From: Sipunculus nudus
Taxonomy: Eukaryota > Annelida > Sipuncula > Golfingiida > Sipunculidae
Length of the DNA: 64,000 bases
Direction: 5' to 3'
Assembly (NCBI GenBank): GCA_026874595.1
Contig: CM049319.1
Span: forward strand, 51,534,917-51,598,916
Shown: one piece after another, positions 22,768 through 34,783 of the stretch
How positions within the stretch are numbered: position 1 is the first letter of the stretch
Layout: each line of letters begins with the position of its first letter
Position numbers and translations under genes: made by a program
Notes under the pieces: generated by a model
The model's database searches: none
Seen by the model: the letters and a program-made list of their open reading frames with translations, nothing else
Told to the model about the DNA's origin: nothing

Positions 22768-22790
22768 TCAGTTTTCTCCTTCAGTTTCAT
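22768..22790 (-). pseudogene. Integrin gene 2 last exon, very short tail
   Basis: After TTATTTCCAG the exon reads DETEGEN then TGA, about 13 residues shorter than the gene 1 end and without its tyrosine. Confidence 0.75.
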
Positions 22791-23795
22791 CTGGAAATAA
22801 AAGAATTAAATTATATACATCATTCAGCGCCGTCATTACACGTGTTTTGTTGTGAAACATGATACATTTTTTATAGCAAACACATATAGAGCAGTGCTTG
22901 TATATAAACTATAAAAGATGTATATAACCTTAATGTTTACATGATAAACACTCATTAAATACATACGTTTATCATTTCGTTTGTAGCGAAAGGTATATTT
23001 TTTACTATATTGAATAGGAAGATAAAAATTCAAGAAGAGTCTGAAGCAATGAAAATGTTTAATTTTCTGAAAAATATTTATAAAGGGCATATTGGACTGC
23101 AAATACATGTTTTTAATCAATAATTTAACGAATAATCAGGTCATATATATTGTAATTCAATGATCATAATCAACCCTGAAGGAAAAAAACAAAGCTGATA
23201 CAGCCGAGGGTCCCCATTCAATACACATTGTGTCAGTGCCACTAACCTTGCACTAACATATTTTTATAAGTAAAACATTTCAGCAGCATGAGATTTCAGT
23301 GGGTTTACATTTTGGAGATTAAGGGCTTGACAGGGATATGTTTCATGAAGTCCCACGGGAATCTGAAGCGCCTCATGGCTACACTTGATTTTGTAAGGTA
23401 ATATTTGGTGGCATCAAAATACTTTGGAACATTAGTAAGTGTTTATATGTCACATCGTTGTGTCTATGTCTACCATTTTAAATCTCTATTTGTAAGTTAT
23501 TATTTTCTTTATAATCATATATTGAAGGTCGGAAATTTAATGATTGTAGCAGTCATTTATATGCAAATGTTCATAACACTTTTCTGTCAAGTGTACAGCG
23601 ACATAACCAGGGGTTTAATAAGATAATGCTTTCGAAAGAAAAGTCTATTTACGAAGGATGCTGAGGAGCACAAAGCCAAGCGTTCTCGGCATTTAAGGCA
23701 CAAGAGCCGCTGTGTATCAGAAAGCACCAGTAATAAATATTAATTTAAGTGAGACTCTCATAATGCTGGTCTTTGTTAGACAATCGGCCACTTAC
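22791..23795 (-). other. Intron of gene 2, no feature seen
   Basis: AT-rich sequence with no recognisable element or coding stretch. The donor-proximal part matches the equivalent gene 1 intron (ATTGTCTAACAA). Confidence 0.5.
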
Positions 23796-23874
23796 CTCCA
23801 TCACTTCCTTGTAATACCGTGAGACGCAACAATCTTTTAATTTCTTCTTTCTTCTTCCGCTTGAAGAATCCCGC
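23796..23874 (-). pseudogene. Integrin gene 2 exon: GFFKR tail
   Basis: Encodes AGFFKRKKKEEIKRLLRLTV and then QGSDG. Length (79 nt) and phase match gene 1. The acceptor (GAATCAG) and donor (GTAAGT) are better than in gene 1. Confidence 0.9.
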
Positions 23875-24149
23875 CTGATTCACGACAAGACAGATCTTAG
23901 CTTATATGAGTCAGAAGTAATTACTGTTGTTCGCTTAAAAGCACTAGGTGAGTCATTACATCCATTTAACCGCATAAATAAATTACAATAATATCAACAC
24001 TGTATTCCAGAGCAATATGTTGCTGATACTGGAAAAAAAACCCAGTTAATTTAATATGTTTGTTTCGTTTATATCACGATATTGTTAAGAAAATTCTTAA
24101 ACTGAATTATATTTTTGCTATATCTTAATGGTGACGTACAAACTGTCAA

Positions 24150-24755
24150 AAATAATTTTGGTCAAAATGCAGAGGCCCTACAGGAGTTAAAATTTAGTGC
24201 GGAATTATCTCAGAGACAAATGTAAGATACTGTCAAAACAATAGAAAATTTAGAAAAGGGGAATAAAGCTATGAAAATAGAGATATAGAAATAAACAAAG
24301 GAGTACTTCAAGAAAAAAAGCGAATATCTGAACTTGAAACACCTGTATGACGAAACTAAACGAATTAGAACGGTACACAAGAGAATTCAATGTTCGGCTC
24401 GTTGGTGTGAAAGAAGTAAAGGGAGAGTCCAGCATACAACTTTTCGCGCAAATGACAGACCAATACAAATTGGCTGAGGGAAAACCCAAAGCAGAAATCC
24501 TCCAAAACAAAGAACTGACACATCGCTGCGGTGAACAACACAACGGGCCAAGACATGCACAAAAGAACATTCAGAAACTTAATCGTTAAATCAGCCAAGA
24601 AGAACTTAAATAACAAAACAAAATAACAAAATTATAATCTAAAAAAAAAGCATGACAACAAGTAACGCAAGCGCACAATCATGAACAGAAAACACGCTTC
24701 CGGCACGGGCAACTCATAATCAATGGGAAACGAGTGGAGTTTAACACGTAACTGA
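24150..24755 (+). pseudogene. LINE ORF1 fragment
   Basis: The best piece reads LERYTREFNVRLVGVKE and KAEILQNKELTHRCG, the RRM-like and C-terminal domain motifs of L1-type ORF1 proteins. Upstream is a coiled coil (NAEALQELKFSAELSQRQ). Downstream another frame has LIINGKRVEF, the family's C-terminal strand. It is broken by stops and frame changes. Confidence 0.75.
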
Positions 24756-25729
24756 CCCCAACGTCTGGCTTTGGCACTGGTCACGTGCCACGACCAGAAC
24801 TGGTAAACTTTCCCCCCATAGCTTTAAAAATGAAATACCCTGACCAGAGAGGGCACATTCTTTGCATTAATTAGCAACTTCCGTACAGGGTCGAAGGTCT
24901 ATTGAGCCAAAGATATGACCCTGATAGTAAATACGGACTAAAGCATGTTTGACCTGACATTTGACCCTGTCAACGCCTCACTTAGGTGATCAGTAAATGT
25001 TAACAACATGTTACCCTCAACCCCTTTGGACTCCTGTCTTAGTTAAGCATGCGATAATGGTTAATCCCCTAATTCATGCAGGTAATCCCTACGCATAATG
25101 TTGAAAAGACCACAACAAGTGTCCCTGCACTATCATCGTGCATTTATGTCTTCAACAATTCTGGCAGCAGTTGAATCACGTAAACTATCAATTGTAGCAC
25201 GTGCAAAAGTTTCTGTTTATATTTACAATACCACGTCACAGATATTACACCGCAAATAGGTCCGCAGGTTAATCAATATAAAAAGTGTATTTCACAAACA
25301 AATGCCGTTTGTTGGTTATATTTGGAATGGATGCTGACTTTATATTTGCAATTTGCCTTAATTATTGTATTTTTCCATTGCGGGCAATATAGCTTGCGCT
25401 CGACTGGGAATTGTGACTTGCACACATTAATTGGCAAAGATATATCCCCTTGAACTCAAATATTAAAATCAATAGACATTTTTTATGAACGATTAAAATC
25501 TGTAAATTGTAATTTTATTTATGATATAACTACAAGTAAATCAGAAGAGTCCAAACTTTTAACATATAAGGAACTAGCAGACAAATTCCCCTGTAAGTGC
25601 AATAATATTCATTAATATAAGCCTACTGTATGCGATTCCACTAAAATGGGAGAAAGTGTGAGGTTCAATATCAGATATGAACAAGGAAAACCTCAAATTT
25701 AAAATATTACTGGAACAAAAGAAAGTTTC

Positions 25730-26070
25730 TAAGTATGTTTATATTCACACTGAAATCCAACATTAAATGGAAAAGTGAATTACATATAAAGGAGGACTCA
25801 ATTAGGAAGGGTTTTGAAAATATTAACAGAAATACAATCTCAACAAAGATAAGATATTTTCAACTTTGGTTACTGCACACTAAACCCAATCTTAGGACAA
25901 TTTTCAATTAAAGAAGACAAGAATTGTACCTTTTGTAGAGAGGAGAAAGAAACCTTGAAACATCTGTTTTGAAAATGCATTCTTGTGCAAAAAATATTGT
26001 CCATAAGTTTTATTGTAAAAATGTAATGTTTTAAAAGATAATAATCATGAAAAGTGCAGCTGATACTTTG
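25730..26070 (+). pseudogene. LINE ORF2 C-terminal zinc region fragment
   Basis: Contains KIRYFQLWLLHT and then NCTFCREEKETLKHLF, a CxxC..E..HLF motif of the zinc-binding end of LINE ORF2. The frame is interrupted. Confidence 0.7.
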
Positions 26071-27147
26071 TACTTACAATGATATGACTTTAAATGCGGT
26101 AATACTTTTGATGAAAAGAAAAATATATATATTTATATAATATTTATATTAATATATATTTTTTTATATAATAGTTTTATTATAGAAATTTAATATTTTT
26201 AAAAGATAATGATCTTGAATATGTGCAGCTGACACTGTATTTACAATGATATGACTTTAAATACAGTAATACTTTGATGAAAAGAAATATATATATATAT
26301 ATGTGTGTGTATGTGTGTGGATTTGAGGGCAAGAAACCAGTATTTAAGCTGCTTAAAGAATTTTAAGTGCAAGTTATATGTATAGAAGAAAGAGCAGTGC
26401 AAATGAAAGGTAAATGAGACACCCATAATAAAAAGTGGGAGAGATGTATTATGTTTGTAGCTTATCTGAAGATAAGCTATATGCCAAAATATAAAAATGT
26501 TAGATACATCTCTAAATAATAGATAAAATATATTATGTCTACTTGTCACTTTGTTTTTATGTTGTATATTTGTCTATATTGCTCATTGTAGTTTGTATTC
26601 ATTCATATCAGTGTATGTATATTTCTTTGTTTGCAATAAAGAATTCTTTGTGTAATTTTTTGAATAGCATGATCTGCGATTCTTTTCCAGACTTTTTAAT
26701 AAGTTATCTTTATATCATATAGTGAACCACTTGGAAAACAATTCTTACCCGAAGCCCTGAATTAGATGTGGGACATTCAGTGCCTACCAGCTTATTACAT
26801 AACTATTTATATTTTAGAACCGTGAATTTCCATGGGTGCATCTTGTTTTATATTAAAGATCTGTTGGGGAACTTTTGTACGCATCATAAAGTCACCATTG
26901 TAAAGGTAATATTTAAAGCTGCCGTAGATTAAAGTCTTAAATACTATTAGGACAACATACATTAAGGACAGCATTGCTTCTTGTGTACCTTTGTTTTGTA
27001 CATTTTGGTTAAAAATATGCATTTTGACATATACATCATGTATTTGTGAATTAGTATAGTGTCAGTTGTGACATTATATAGAATGACCCAGTCCGGTATA
27101 GTAGTGTTAGTAAGAAACGTTATAACAAGGACGTTATTTCAAATTAC
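26071..27147 (-). other. Intron of gene 2, AT-rich
   Basis: Two diverged copies of a segment around AAAGATAATAATCATGAAAA (about 26030 and 26205) suggest a small duplication at the LINE end. There are short TA and TG runs at 26290-26320. No coding sequence is seen. Confidence 0.45.
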
Positions 27148-27263
27148 CTTGTACAGAACCAGAACAACCAGCGCCATAAACAGTCCTCCACCGACGATCG
27201 AACCAATAATCACCAACAGGAGTCCCACATCCGTGTCCCCCCGCCAATCAACCTAAACTGGTT
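27148..27263 (-). pseudogene. Integrin gene 2 exon: membrane helix with frameshift
   Basis: Starts NQFRLIGG in phase 0, and the frame then meets TGA. The helix VIIGSIVGGGLFMALVVLVL and the end LYK are preserved in another frame. Compared with gene 1 the exon is seven bases short near a run of six G, so a deletion or slippage there is the likely cause. Confidence 0.88.
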
Positions 27264-27539
27264 CTGCAAGAAATAGTATATATATAAATCTCGTCGAAAA
27301 TATTGAAAATTGATTGAAGTAGTTTCTTATTTCTATGACTATGCGATGATTCATAAAAAATTCTCTCATTATATCTTTTACAATAAAAAAACCTTAAGGA
27401 ATTAAAATATAACTGTTATATTTTTAAACACATAGAAATGTAAGATAAATTGCTACCGAATCAGCTTCAAATTATTTTGATTATGTTAAATATTATTCAG
27501 CTATTATATATCTCTCTCAGATTCATATTCTCTTTTGAC

Positions 27540-27638
27540 CTCGCCTCTGGCGTACATCCTCAGATTACTGTTGGGGTCAAGATTCTCTGGTCCTAAGACA
27601 AGGACTGTAAAGTTAATCTGCAGGTCAGGTAACTTCAT
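27540..27638 (-). pseudogene. Integrin gene 2 exon: end of calf-2
   Basis: Reads MKLPDLQINFTVLVLGPENL and ends LRMYARGE. It differs by only a few residues from the gene 1 exon, with the same length and the same weak GTC donor. Confidence 0.88.
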
Positions 27639-28149
27639 CTGAAGCCAGGAAATGTTTAATGTAGAAGAATAAGTCAAGGCTGATAAGCATTTACATAAAT
27701 CATAAATCTATTTATGTGAACATTAACCTTTCTTATTTCAACATTATGTAGATTAATGGAATTATAAATGAACCTATATGTCTGCATTTAGATTCTTGTT
27801 TAATTTCAACATAAATTAAGTTTCATTTATATGTCATATGCCTAGATATACATAGGACATAATTATCACAGTTTCGTATCTGATCCCTGATAAATGATGT
27901 ACTCAATCTGTATCCACCTTTGTATGAATAACAATATCATTAATACCACACTAAATTTACAAATGTCTGTCAACCATCTACCTCATAAACCTTTATATTT
28001 ACTCCTTTGACATATAATCCCCATAGGAGAATACCCATATTATGCCTCTTTTGTGCAATCACAAACTTTATCTTTACATAATTACAAATAAAAAGCTGCA
28101 ATTGTGTTAAACTTTAGCTTTCCTCCCTATTCCTGCATGACTGTATGTA

Positions 28150-29790
28150 CTGTTTAGTCAATAGTATAAACAGATTACAAGTTACCGAGGCATCTGTATC
28201 TCCGGATAACACTGAAAATTTACTTACTACCAAATTAATACCTGGTTTTTTTTACTTCAATGTTCTATTTTACTTTAAAACAATACATAAAAAAAGACGT
28301 ATTAATGTTTTCTGGTTCACTCCTACAAAAAGTACATCTATTGGGTTCTTAAAAATGCCACTTGTATAACCAATAATTATTAAGAAGAATGGTGTTGAGA
28401 AATTTATACTGAAATATCTGTGACTTAATGTCACATCATATATTTGTTGGTAATAAGTATGCTTTTCCCTACTTTGGTAAACTTAGCTTTTTATGCATTT
28501 TATGCATTACTTTTATTTACAGAATATAAAATGTTGGTACTTGCAGCTACTTATTTAATCATTTTTTTTTATAAAACTGATACTCTAATGGGTTGACTAT
28601 TTTAACACTAACCATGTCATCTCTCTTGAGTATAAAAACCAATGCATACCACTTCAAGAATTTTGTTCCTAATATTCCTTTGTTTGTCCAATACTCAAAT
28701 GGTATCACCAGACCATTACCTTGGAAAATATTATTATCTGTCATAATTCCTACATGTACAAAGTTTTCCCAATAAAAAGATTGTCCTGATACTTTGAATA
28801 ACTTGTTGTTCCATACATCTTGCTGACTTACAGGAATCTTTACAAAATACTTTCTTAAATAACAAAAACTCATAAATATTACTTTAATAAACTGTGGTTT
28901 GCTATAGGTATGAATATTTTTTAACCTCTAAATGACTATTCGGTAATATTTCAATGATTAGACATACACACTATATGTAGTAACTGAAATAAAAATTTCA
29001 AAGGTTTGTTTTCAGGTATTATGTATCTTTGAATCCAGGAAATTCTTGAGGCATGTATTACTGACTCTAAATGTGGTGCATTTGACCCACCTTTATTTAT
29101 ATCCTGCATTAGAACTGTTATTTTAATTCTTTCTTTTGTTATATTATTCATATGAATGCAAACAAAAGCTTTACACTGAAATTTGTTTGTACAATTATGT
29201 TTGATATGATACAGTAGTTTAGAAATCAAGAATGATTTTGCTATTGGTATCGTTCCTTTTAGTGGCAAGTTTCCACCTCTCCACATATTTGATGTATTCA
29301 TTTTTTATAATTTGGTTTAAAAATTTAATTCGTGTTCCATGTTTCTATTATAAGTGTGTATACACCAACGAACCTAATAGGGTTATCTGGCCTTTTTTTA
29401 TTCCTCAAGCTTTTAGTTGATTTTCTTCACATTAATCTTTATTTAATTTTAACCTACTGTAGCTACCAAATTCTTGAATACTACTAAAGAAATACTAAGC
29501 TGATCTTTTAACTTGTATTAATTCTGTGATATGGTCTGTGTACTGAAAAAGTTTATAATATTTCCTTGTATGTTAGTTGCTTTGATGTTTTCATTATTTC
29601 TAATATATTCATCCATAATTTCAGCCGCTAGTACTAATAAATATGGAGACAAGGGGTATCATTGTCTTACACCTCTATGTACAAGGATTTGTCGGAGGTT
29701 TTGTCAGTTCAAAGTCCGTCTTAATCCTGTCAACTTGTCAAAACAACTGGTAAACAATCACTGGGCTGTAGATTAGAGTAAATAATTTTG
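28150..29790 (-). mobile_element. LINE ORF2 fragment, reverse transcriptase to C-terminus
   Basis: On the minus strand, from 29720 downward, it reads LSPYLLVLAAEIMDEYIRNN, the RT palm region. A degraded catalytic box YTDH follows at about 29523-29548. Then comes MWRGGNLPLKGTIPIAKSF (29301-29240), and SRISWIQRYIIPENKPLKF and YALVFILK continue in the next pieces. The end at about 28300 reads CTFCRSEPENINTSFF, the zinc region. It occupies the place where the middle exons of integrin gene 2 are missing. Confidence 0.82.
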
Positions 29791-30156
29791 AATCGGTTGT
29801 AAGTTATTATGTTGCCTTTGGCAGGGGCGAAACTACATAATACTTGCCAAAGATTGAACAACAGTGCGTTTGTTAAGTCCTTACATTTATCATATGATCC
29901 TCGCCTTGAATTGTTAGCTCATTTAATCAAAGTGTCTGTTCCAAGTTTAAACAACTGGGCGATTCTTTAATGGAATATGAGGCCTATAATGAAAGGGGTT
30001 AGAATTGCAATTAATGCGTTGTTAACATTATCTTTTAATATTCATATCATTTTTTATATTTCAGGTATTTTCGATTTTTATGTTTAATTACAAAAATGTG
30101 TTACGTCAGATAACAATTAATTAAAGAAAACGTGGATTTAAACAACAAAAGCTTAC

Positions 30157-30311
30157 TTTGATCATCAGCAATCACTTCCCTGCACATAATCTGCTGACCA
30201 GATGACGTCATGCTGTTGCCGTCACATGCAAAAAGCCCGCCGGATTCGACATCTCTGGGTGTTTTACGGTAAGAGTGAGATGGCGTCGCTTTTGGTGCCC
30301 CTACCAGAAGC
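30157..30311 (-). pseudogene. Integrin gene 2 exon: first beta-propeller blade
   Basis: Begins LLVGAPKATPSHSYRKTPRD and continues VESGGLFACDGNSM, the FG-GAP/cysteine pattern of alpha-integrin blade 1. It is 155 nt long, the same as its gene 3 counterpart, with a good acceptor (TTTTCCAG) and donor (GTAAGC). The exon itself is undamaged. Confidence 0.88.
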
Positions 30312-31430
30312 CTGGAAAACATGGAAAGAAATATAATTAGTATTTGGTAGGCCCAGGTGCTCAGTATGTAGAAAACGGGCCATATGGATATTTCCTTTTA
30401 TAGTCTTTGGGCCAATTTTCGTTAGGGCCCTAAATTTCGAGTTTTGTAAAAGTAATTCATAGGGATTATATTTGAAAAAAAATTCTCCTCAGGAAAATTG
30501 TCCAAAAGCCTGTGATCGGCAATTTTATTAACTAACTTTCGTACAGATATTTTCATAAGTAGAATGGGTTCACATTTGGGAATTATTATGTGGAAACCAA
30601 CTATCGAGTGCCAACATCCGAGCCATGGAGAGTGCCTCGTATTAGTTATTATAACTAGTTGTACAATCCATCTAAAATAAATAAAGTTTATAACATTTAA
30701 AGATTATAAAATTATGTGGAAAAAGCATGGTGTTACATACAAAGAGAGTATGCATGCACGCGAACTAATTATAATGTGCTGAATCGATTAACATTGATTG
30801 CACAACTCTATTTCAAATGTTTAACCATCGACTGTTAAACTTAAATGTGTAAATATAAATAGGAATATAATTCAAAAACCTCACTGTTATTTTCGGGGTA
30901 AACATGCAAACTTAGTCCTATATATCAATTTGATCAGCTAACTCACAATTAATTAAGTCTCGTTTATATCAAAAATTCACAAATTCAAGATTTTTTCAGC
31001 TGAAGCATACCAAATGTCATCGGATATATTTCATAGAAACCCTATAATTTTAATTTGAGATTTGATTAAAGAACAATATTTTTTAAATTGTCATAGTTGT
31101 AATGACATTTTGCAAAAAAGATGACGAAGTAAGTCTTAAACATAACTTGGTTAACAGAATCAAATGAAATACTAAGTGTCATCACATTTTCTCTTTATAG
31201 CCTTTAAAATGATGCAATTAATCATCAACCTTTTCAAAAAGAATATATGTGATTTCTGGCTTCCTCTGTGTAAATATTAATGATCTAAGGGTAATTCTGC
31301 ATGTTTAAGTTCTTATAACGCCTTCGTGAAGGATGCATAAACTTATATATTCTAGGGCTATTATCAAACACGCATGGAAAGGCATTAAAATTGGAGGATT
31401 TCTATTGGGTAGACTTTTTTAAATTTCGAA
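30312..31430. other. Non-coding sequence upstream of the gene 2 blade exon
   Basis: This is where a signal-peptide exon of gene 2 would be sought on the minus strand. None like the gene 3 exon is visible. AT-rich; no element recognised. Confidence 0.5.
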
Positions 31431-31431
31431 G

Positions 31432-31487
<56 letters not shown>
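31432..31487. repeat. (AT)n microsatellite
   Basis: An uninterrupted TA dinucleotide run next to the Penelope-like tail. Confidence 0.97.
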
Positions 31488-31488
<1 letters not shown>

Positions 31489-31760
31489 GGTAGTGTTACC
31501 CTCCGATGTAAAGTGCTCTATGGCCTACAGACTAGGCCAGAGCGGTATAACTCTGAAGAAAAACAACACTGTTAATTCACAACAGTCTGTTTCACGGGAT
31601 GCGACCCGATCATCAGGTGAATGTGGCTAGAATTTCTAACCACATAAGATACAGAGTGACGTCTTTTAGATAGGCTAACTTTTTTATTTACACACGAGCT
31701 TTCGAAGCACACAGGCTTTTTCGTCAGGTGGTAATTCAGTGGGAACGTGTAGAGAGATGT
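31488..31760 (-). mobile_element. Penelope-like element terminal fragment
   Basis: On the minus strand it contains ACCTGACGAAAAAGCCTGTG and TTCGAAAGCTCG, then a hammerhead-like motif. Such terminal sequences with hammerhead ribozymes are known from Penelope-like retroelements. No reverse transcriptase or GIY-YIG coding sequence is seen nearby, so this is only an end fragment. The family call is by analogy. Confidence 0.45.
31575..31622 (-). ncRNA. Type I hammerhead ribozyme motif
   Basis: The minus strand shows, in order: ATTCAC (stem I), CTGATGA (core), a hairpin closed by CGGG/CCCG (stem II), GAAA (core), CAGACTG (very short stem III), TT (the UH before cleavage), and GTGAAT (stem I partner, perfectly complementary). 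This is the minimal type I layout. A T-T mismatch at the base of stem II and the three-pair stem III may weaken it. Tiny stem III is typical of retroelement hammerheads, which may act as dimers. Confidence 0.65.
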
Positions 31761-32781
31761 TTTATATGATCAAGAAGGTTACAGGAGGATGTAACCTCCT
31801 TGAGATGATGGAACGACAATGTATAGAGTCCATATTGCCAGAGACAGTGTATTTAAATTATTTTTGGATTTTTAGTAATATTAATACTACGATGCCCTGT
31901 TTGGGTGTGGTTCAGTGCAGTACGCATCGCTTCACTCGGGAATTCCGCGAAACTGCACGAAAGTCGACGTCATCCTAATAAAGACGCCACGTCGAAGGGT
32001 CGCTTGGTTTCTAAGTGTGGCCCTCCGTGGTACAGCCCGCCATTTTTAGGGGGGGGGGGGAAGGGGGGTGGGGGTGGGAGGCTTTGTGTGTGTAAGTGTG
32101 TGAGAGGGAGGGGCCTTGTTGAGCCAGGTGTTTATTTTCTGCGATAATAGGGGTACCCGTGATTTAATTTCTTGTTATTTTGAAAAGTTTTGAGATTAAA
32201 TCTATTTTAACATATTCTGTATATTTCATACTGACATAAAAGCAAAGTTTATTCAGAATTTTCGGTTTTACTTACTGTCTGTTGTGTTATTTCTCCCGAG
32301 TTGTAAAGAGACTGCTGCTTTTCCCAAGATTCACCTACAGGTTAGAGGGACGTATTTCGAAAGCCCTATATATTATCATATAAGGTGCACATGTTTGGTG
32401 TTATATAATTAGTTCCACACCTAAAGGACAACATTCAACCACTAGTGCAGTTCGATTATTGTGACTTGCTGGACAAATGTATTCACTCAATCGACAGGGG
32501 TCAAGTCAGATTTCCTTTTCCAAGACCTGAACCACTCTGCTTGCTGTTTTAACTATAAAATAGTTAACGTTTCTGACGAAAAGGGAGTATATCCTCCACT
32601 TTGATAGACCATTAAACATACCAAATCACATTTTAATTTTTTTTTTCTAAATATTAAATCTTCATCACATACAAACTCTCATTTTAATGTTGTTTTTATT
32701 TCTAAACATAAAATCTTTAAATAAAACTAAATTTGTGTTTAGACTTGTCTATCAGAGATGGTCCATGGAAACTTTATATTA
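31761..32781. other. Intergenic, no gene recognised
   Basis: Contains a G-rich run at about 32047-32080 followed by TGTG repeats. Otherwise featureless. Confidence 0.5.
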
Positions 32782-33770
32782 TGTTACGGAACATAATATA
32801 AACAGGTCACGTATGCGTGATGAACACAGATTTTGTAATGGAGATAAAAATAAATGAGATTCTGTAACACTAGGCAGCGTGAAATGTCTAGGGGAATGAA
32901 TAAAGAAGTCATTGTTTTTTTTGTTCACAAATAACTATATATATTCTGAAAACAACCCTAACAATACAATACACTAAATCAATATAATTATACAGTAAAA
33001 CAGCGGTATAGCAACAAGTCAATACAATCACATAGAAGTAATGTGCACAGTACCTGGATACCAACACCATCACCACGATAAGTTCTTTCAATGTATACTC
33101 TCGGATAATGACAGCCAAGTGGAAAGTTCTTGCAACAACCCAGAGAGTAAACTGAAGTCCAAATGCATAAAATCCAGGAGAAAGTCTTTGAAAATCTATA
33201 ATTGCCGTTTTAGTCAGATAAGGTCCTAGAAACTGACACATGCTTCTGCGTCCGCTGGAATTTTCTCTGCTCTTCCCTCTGCCTGGTTCTAAAACACAGC
33301 CCCTTTATATACCTTCACACCTCAAGCCGATAATTTTCCACTTCTCGAACAGTCTATAAGATCTTGCACAACACAATCTACACGCAGGAATTCTCTAGAA
33401 AAACAGCGCTGTGTATCTCCACATACCAGGCCATCACGTGACCTCAGCCAGGCGTGAAAACTCCCAGCCAGCATGACAACGAGAGTTCAACCAGTACGGA
33501 TTAAACAAAGAATGTTATACGCGGCCAGACACGAGTGCCACAACAGGAGTAACGCCCGTGTCACATCAAACAGTAATGCCCAGGAGCTTTCGCAGTAAAG
33601 TTCTAAGCATGACACATGAGGCTCTTTTGTCTGGCTGTTTAGGTATAAATTAAACTTATCAGAAAGTTAGTACACACTTCTATTGGCCTAAACTCAGGAA
33701 AGATGTTGTACAATATTGTAAATCATGCCACGCATGTCAGATGGTAGGCAAGCCCAATCAGAATCCTCCT
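32782..33770 (-). repeat. Left arm of element A: LTR in reverse plus integrase start
   Basis: Reads as the reverse complement of 36334-37332 with small differences. The outer part is LTR in minus orientation (TATAAA at 33304-33309). The inner 200-300 bp is the zinc-finger end of integrase in plus orientation, continuing without a break into the integrase core. Confidence 0.88.
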
Positions 33771-34783
33771 TAGGCCCCACTTAGGCCTATTCTTGCTTTC
33801 AAAGAACCATTCAGTAGGATTATTGTTGATTGTGTTTGACCACTGCCCAAAACAAAATCTTGACATGAATACTTGCTGACAATCATGTGCCCATCTACCA
33901 GGTTCCCTGAGGCAATACCATTGTGCCAAATTATTGCCAAAAGCGTTGTCAAAGCTCTGACCAAGTTTTTATAATTTTTGGATTACCAAAATCCGTCCAG
34001 TCTGACCAAATTTATAGCTGGCTTATTCCAACAAGTTATGCATGAGCTAGGTATAAAACAGTACAGCTCTTCGCCATACCATCCTGAAAGTGAAGGCACC
34101 CTCGAGCGTTTTCACCAGACATTAAAAAACATGATCACAACTTATCTTATTGCTATGACACACAGAAAGTCTAGGATGAAGGAATCCATCTATTGCTGTT
34201 TGCTGTCAGAGAATCCTTTCAAGAGTCCTTGGGTTTCAGTCCCTTTGAACTAGATTTTGGACACTCTGTTCGAGGTCCATTGAAACTGTTAAAAAAAATC
34301 TTTAGTGAAAATCCTGATTCTCTTAGTCTGCAGTATGTCTCAGACTTTCGCACTAAACTACACAATGCTTGTGAAATTGCACAGTCAAATCTAAAATCCG
34401 CACAAAGTAAAATGAAAACAAAGTATGACAAGCACATTGTATGTAGGACGTTTGAGCCTGGAGAAAAGATCCTTGCCTTACTTCCCATCCCTGGCAGACC
34501 TCTGCAAGCTAGGTATTTTGGTCCTTACATTGTTGACAAGAAAGTCAGTGATTTAAATTACATACTGTTGACACCAGATAGACGTAAGAATAAGCAACTG
34601 TGCCATGTTAACATGTTGAAACCATATTATGACAGAAATAGCACATCAGATGTTGTACAAAATGTTACTGCTGTAAATTGTGTAAACAGTGACCCTGACC
34701 CAGTTAAAGTAGATACTGTTTGTAGGTGTGATGTAGACATTCAGTATGGTACAGTACCATTAAAAAAAATCAGACGTGCTTAA
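33550..34783 (+). pseudogene. Element A integrase (HHCC zinc finger, core, C-terminal domain)
   Basis: The zinc finger has THEALLSGCLGIN (first His of HxH kept, second replaced by Cys), a stop, then HFYWPKLRKDV and YCKSCHACQ. The core shows RIIVDCV (first catalytic Asp), SVQSDQ (second Asp) and HPESEGTLERFHQTLK (catalytic Glu). The last part, 34193-34783, is one open frame with FELDFGHSVRGP, FEPGEKILALLPIP and LCHVNMLKPYY, a chromatin-reader-like C-terminal part. Several stops lie in the core. Integrase joins element DNA to the chromosome. Confidence 0.88.

Larger units (their letters stand above)
24145..26070 (+). mobile_element. Decayed LINE with internal deletion
   Basis: An ORF1 fragment at about 24150-24755 is followed after 700 bp by the 3' end of ORF2 at about 25730-26060. 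No endonuclease or reverse transcriptase is seen between, so the middle has been deleted or two copies lie side by side. It lies antisense in an intron of integrin gene 2. Confidence 0.7.
22768..30311 (-). pseudogene. Integrin alpha paralogue (gene 2), internally deleted
   Basis: Five exons of an inverted copy are visible: 30311-30157 (first propeller blade), 27638-27540 (end of calf-2), 27263-27148 (membrane helix), 23874-23796 (GFFKR tail) and 22790-22768 (last codons). Everything from propeller blade 2 to most of calf-2 is missing between 30157 and 27638, where a LINE fragment sits. The blade exon ends one base into a codon but the calf-2 exon starts in phase 0. The membrane exon is 116 nt, against 123 nt in gene 1, which breaks frame. 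No signal-peptide exon was found upstream to 40 kb. This is most simply a pseudogene, though an assembly gap or two separate remnants cannot be excluded. Confidence 0.85.

Noticed and set aside
27059-27256. Plus-strand frame at 27.1 kb
   Set aside because: Antisense to the membrane exon of integrin gene 2.
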